Source of the DNA: Medicago truncatula
Lineage: Eukaryota > Streptophyta > Magnoliopsida > Fabales > Fabaceae
NCBI RefSeq assembly: GCF_003473485.1
Contig: NC_053046.1
Span: forward strand, 12,720,001 to 12,784,000
Direction of reading: 5' to 3'
Length of the DNA: 64,000 nt
Below the pieces are notes generated by a model, which worked only from the letters and a program-made list of their open reading frames with translations, was not told the DNA's origin and ran no database searches. Positions within the stretch are counted from its first letter, which is position 1. Each line of letters opens with the position of its first letter. Shown piece after piece: positions 60,516 through 64,000 of the stretch. The translations under genes and the position numbers were made by a program.

Positions 60516-61618
60516 TCAACATTTACAATCACAGTTATATTGTTGAGTGCAATCAGCAAATCCCTTGCCTGAGTCTGCATCAGGACCTTCAGTCCTAAAA
60601 ATGGAACAACTCCATCCTTCACCACACTTGCAGAATGTTTCACTGCCATTGTCAGTGCTAGTCTCAATTTCAGGTGTCACAGCTCCACCATCACTGCATG
60701 CATAAGAGTTGGTCAACATATATGTGGTAAAATTCTTCCAAAAATGAATTATGATACTTTAAAATAATATAGAAAAAATTGATTATATAAGCCTAGATTT
60801 GTGGCATATTTGAATGGTCTCAAGTCGAACCGGTTTTATAAGTCGAACCGGTTTTATCTCAAGAGTTAATTCTGACATGAAACTGATTTAAAGTTTTTTA
60901 TGTCTAGAGTTTATTTTAATCTTAAATTTATCGGTGTTTTAAAAACTGGACTCTGGATCAAATGGGTAAGACTTCCGATGTGACAATAGTTGAATCGAAT
61001 TACAACTAAATAAATAAGTAAAAGAATAAAATAAAAAGCGTAAAAATGACAATTTGCTGCACTGATAACCGTTGAACGGGTTATAACCTAGTTCAATCTA
61101 AAACAATGAAACTGCGATGGAATAAGGATCAAATCGAGGAAACTAGTTGATTCTCGATCAACCAGTTGAACCAACCAATTCATTCGATTTTGAAAAATAT
61201 TATAAATCACTTTACATTTAACTCATTTTGATCAAAATCATTTAGATGCTAGTAAAATTAAAATAGTCTAAAGGAGCAGTGTGTGACATACAGTGTGCAG
61301 GTGCAATTTTCACCGCATTTAACAAAAACTTTGCCAGCATCAGGTCCAGTAGTCCTAGTTATAACACATGTCCAGCCTTTACCAGTCTTGCACACCACAT
61401 TTCCCAATCCCAGGCCTGAGTTTTTGTCTTGAACTATCACTTTCCTGCACAAAGCTTCTTGGTTTAACTATGATTAATTTATGTATGAAAATGGAACATG
61501 AAGAGTATTGGTGCTACAAAGTAATATTAATAAATAAAACTATATAGATGAAATAAGGATGAAAAATGAAACTGAATTAGACTGACCCTTGCTCTTGAGT
61601 GCAGCTTTGGGACTCCAT
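60516..61618 (-). CDS. Two-repeat cysteine-rich small protein, three exons (function unknown)
   Basis: Exons on the minus strand are 61618-61587, 61444-61292 and 60693-60516, with splice sites GCAAGG|GTCAGT / TTTGTGCAG|GAAA and ACACT|GTATGT / GCATGCAG|TGATGG. The joined frame is 363 bases, giving 120 residues. Exon 2 and exon 3 each encode one copy of a module C-x(5)-GWxC-x3-RxxGPDA-x(4-6)-F-x2-C-x(3-5)-C-x-[18 protein letters not shown]...CGENCTC and [19 protein letters not shown]...CDCKC. There is no signal peptide or membrane segment, so it is probably cytosolic. Clustered CxC pairs suggest metal or thiol chemistry, as in plant metallothioneins, but the spacing and conserved aromatic and GPDA residues do not match a metallothionein class I know. 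The gene is convergent with the cyclotransferase. Intron 2 (598 bp) holds a tandem AGTCGAACCGGTTTTAT duplication. Confidence 0.85.
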
Positions 61619-63095
61619 ATTCTCACAATGATATGAGTAGTATGATTTCTTTTGCTTATCAATTTTGTCATTATATAATGTATCAACTAGTGAATGAGGT
61701 AGAGCCTTAAAAAGTCAGAAATGCCCTCTATCATGAATAATTGGACCACGTTTAAAGTCATAAACTGCCTCTTTATCAATAATTGAACCTAGATTGAAAA
61801 AAACTGCCTCTTTATCAATAATTGTTTTATCACTACCTTCATCCTCAATTAGAAATTTGTTTTGTCTTTAAAAAATCCCCCAATGATCTTTTTTGTTAAA
61901 GAACTTAATTTAAGTTTTCTACAATATTAATAAATGGTATTTAGAATGCTACATCATATTTATGCAATTGATACTTATTTTTCTAATAAAAGAGAAAAAA
62001 ATAATAATAGATTCATACTTCTATTAATCCACTTAGTCAGTGTATGGTGCAACGGTGGTGTAAACGCAGCCTTGTGTTTAGTGTAAAGCTCAAATAGGTA
62101 GTTTAATAAAATTGCGATGAGTACGGCATCGTAATGCGAGATTGGTTGTTTGTGCGCGTTACCAAACATGTCATTAGAAACCCTTGCTGAATTTGCTCAA
62201 AATCTACATACAAGTCAGTAGATATATTGTTTTTAGAGAAAGGCTGAATATCCCGACAAAAAACTCACGAAGAATTCACAACAGCTAAATTGCACTGAAT
62301 GTATTTTTTTTGTGGCGGGAGTAAAATTATATATATGATTGTAAAACTGTCGTGATTCCGTCGGGATAATATGTCTCGCGATGTATAGCAAAGCTGTTGT
62401 TTTTAATATTCGATTTATTACCCGTCAAAACAAATATTCCATTCATCAATATACCATTATCATCACCACCTTTCAAAAGAAGAAAAAAACATCATCATCA
62501 CCAAGTGAGTGGCGTACAACTTGAGTTCGGATTGGAAACCTCTTCATTTTCTTAAAAGAAATAGAAAGAATGTCTATCTAATACTATAGTTTTAACGCAA
62601 ATAAAAAGATAGAAAAATGTAAACTTTATATTAAAAATCGTGTGTTCTACACATTCAAATATTAAAACACAACTTTTTCAATGTAAATTTAACAATTTTT
62701 TCTTTTTTTTAATCTTTAACAAATATTTTAATGGTATTTATTAACATGACCTTAAAAGATTTTAATTGCACGTATTTCTAGCATTAATGAGGATTTTTAC
62801 TCGTACAACTCACACCGAAATCCCCTGAAAAAAGACTTTCACCAAATACATGAGCAAAAGACACCACTTGGTAAATACCTATTTGGCACAAAATGAACAA
62901 ACTTGTAACAATTGCCATTAGTTTCAGACAAATAAACAATATGTCATTGCAAGGTTCTAATAGTAGTTCAATAACAATTCAAATGTACATTGTAAATGCA
63001 TGCTAATTCCAAGATAATGAAACTTAGAATTCAAATTCAGAACACCTTACCTTAAGGACAAAAGCATGAGGCAGCGGGAGTGAAGGTTACATTAC
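61619..63095. other. Upstream region of the cysteine-rich gene; no further gene
   Basis: AT-rich, with a duplication of GAACCTAGATTGAAAAAAACTGCCTCTTT-type phrases (AACTGCCTCTTTATCAATAATTG at about 61764 and 61802). No supported coding sequence. Confidence 0.5.
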
Positions 63096-63830
63096 CTTAA
63101 ATGGTTCATTGTCTATTTGGAACTTAATCCCTGGAATGAAGTGAATCCAAAGAGGTTAACCACTCTTAAGAAGTTAAAGCCCTCAATTAGAAATGAAGAC
63201 CCCAGGAAAATAAGCTATTTCTATTTAAGTGCTTATAGCATATAAGTGCTTTCAACAATTAGAAATTCAGCTTAATATACACGCTTGTTTTCTTTTCTTA
63301 TAACTACTAATTAAAGCTGCAAGCAATGCAGACTTTTCCTTCAAACATTACCAATGCAATGCTGAAAGGCTTAGGAATATGAAAGAAAACGGTTAGAATA
63401 TGATAGAACAAATTAAGAAAACAAAACCTGACCTTTAATTGGTTCATAAACATAGTTTCGATGACATAAAGTCCTCCAATTTTTGAATAAGGTTTGGCCA
63501 CATCTAAAACCAACAACAAATTCAACACTGTTTAGAATCAAATACAATGCAAAAACTCAGAAAATACATAGAAAATCAAAGAGAGAGAAACCGATGGAGC
63601 ACTAGGAAGGTAACAAGAAATCAATACTCAAACTTTTGTATGTAGTAATTGAAATAGAATAAAAGTGGAATTTAAGCAAACCTTAAAATTTTTCCTTCAT
63701 CAATTTCATTCTTGAATTGAGAAAGATGAGTTTGGATTGAGAAAAATTATAACCCTTTTTCTTGATTTCATTTGTTGCGATCCTAAACAGTGTTTGGTGG
63801 ATTAAAGTTCAGATTGGGAACGTTGAGCAT
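63096..63830 (-). ncRNA. Possible spliced non-coding transcript or decayed gene
   Basis: Consistent donor/acceptor pairs appear on the minus strand: TTTTAAG|GTTTGC (exon end 63682), TTGGTTTTAG|ATGTGG to CAATTAAAG|GTCAGG (exon 63503-63433), and CATTCCAG|GGATTAAG to CATTTAAG|GTAATG (exon 63130-63096), with a further TCCTTAAG|GTAAGG near 63052. Exons are tiny and no single long reading frame joins them. It may be a long non-coding RNA or a pseudogene. Confidence 0.25.
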
Positions 63831-63896
63831 GGTGGTTCTGAGAAAGAGAACACTGTTTTTTTTTTTTTTTTCCTTAAAGTTAAAAAGTCAAACAAT

Positions 63897-64000
63897 AATT
63901 TTCGAGGAAATAGTCAATTTCCCCACTGAAATTGTAAGTTTCATCGATTACCCCTCTGAAATTAACAAAACTTCAATTACCCCCCTGAAATTTCACAACG
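63897..64000. repeat. Edge of a repeat with ACCCC-CTGAAATT phrases
   Basis: CCCCACTGAAATT, ACCCCTCTGAAATTA and ACCCCCCTGAAATTT recur at intervals of about 30 bases and run off the window. Probably the terminal repeats of a transposable element. Confidence 0.5.

Noticed and set aside
60516..60719. 67-residue single-exon reading of the cysteine-rich gene
   Set aside because: Its first residues are intron sequence before the GCATGCAG acceptor; joining to the upstream exons keeps the frame and adds the second repeat.

Overview
This is an AT-rich, intron-bearing, repeat-packed plant nuclear sequence. The repeat types (decayed Ty1/copia with an initiator-Met primer site, L1-type LINEs, tRNA-derived SINEs, hAT/Mutator/Stowaway miniature elements) and the plant-type genes fit a eudicot. 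The repeat phrases look like those of papilionoid legumes (Medicago/Trifolium/Pisum-like), but that is recollection, not a search.

Only four protein genes are well supported, plus two tRNA genes. (1) 25889-27620, minus: a three-exon gene for the RNA polymerase III zinc-ribbon subunit RPC10 (C11/POLR3K), assembled here from splice sites; a possible leader exon and a 78-codon upstream ORF lie at its 5' side. (2) 37640-38335, plus: an intronless Cys/His-motif protein resembling the N-terminus of the OCTOPUS family. (3) 58864-59355, plus: an AIG2-like gamma-glutamylcyclotransferase. (4) 60516-61618, minus: a three-exon, 120-residue protein with two internal cysteine-rich repeats and no function I recognise. 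Two tRNA-Gly(TCC) genes (21875-21946, 22171-22242, minus) lie in a 296-bp tandem duplication. A possible spliced non-coding transcript (63096-63830, minus) is tentative.

Layout: 1-13.3 kb holds only small elements (Tourist, Stowaway, hAT, three SINEs) and LTR-like debris. 13.8-20.5 kb is a complete copia-type insertion with almost identical LTRs, a 5-bp target duplication and a wrecked pol. 21.8-22.3 kb is the tRNA pair. 24.1-25.9 kb is two related miniature elements between three (TA)n tracts, abutting the RPC10 stop. 29-33.9 kb is a LINE fossil, an LTR-like block and a tandem duplication in which one copy carries a SINE and the other keeps the empty site. 36.7-41.8 kb contains the OCTOPUS-like gene and several hAT/foldback elements. 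42.4-44.8 kb is a 5'-truncated LINE with a 14-bp target duplication. 50.4-52.7 kb is an hAT element holding both a Stowaway and a Mutator-like element. 54.3-58.3 kb has a foldback, a LINE fossil and microsatellites inside a Stowaway. The right end carries the two stress/thiol-type small genes.

I found no gene cluster, CRISPR, phage or pathway. The novelty is in the repeat architecture and in the unrecognised cysteine-rich gene and the RPC10 leader ORF. Exon boundaries were read by eye from GT/AG sites, frame continuity and remembered protein families.
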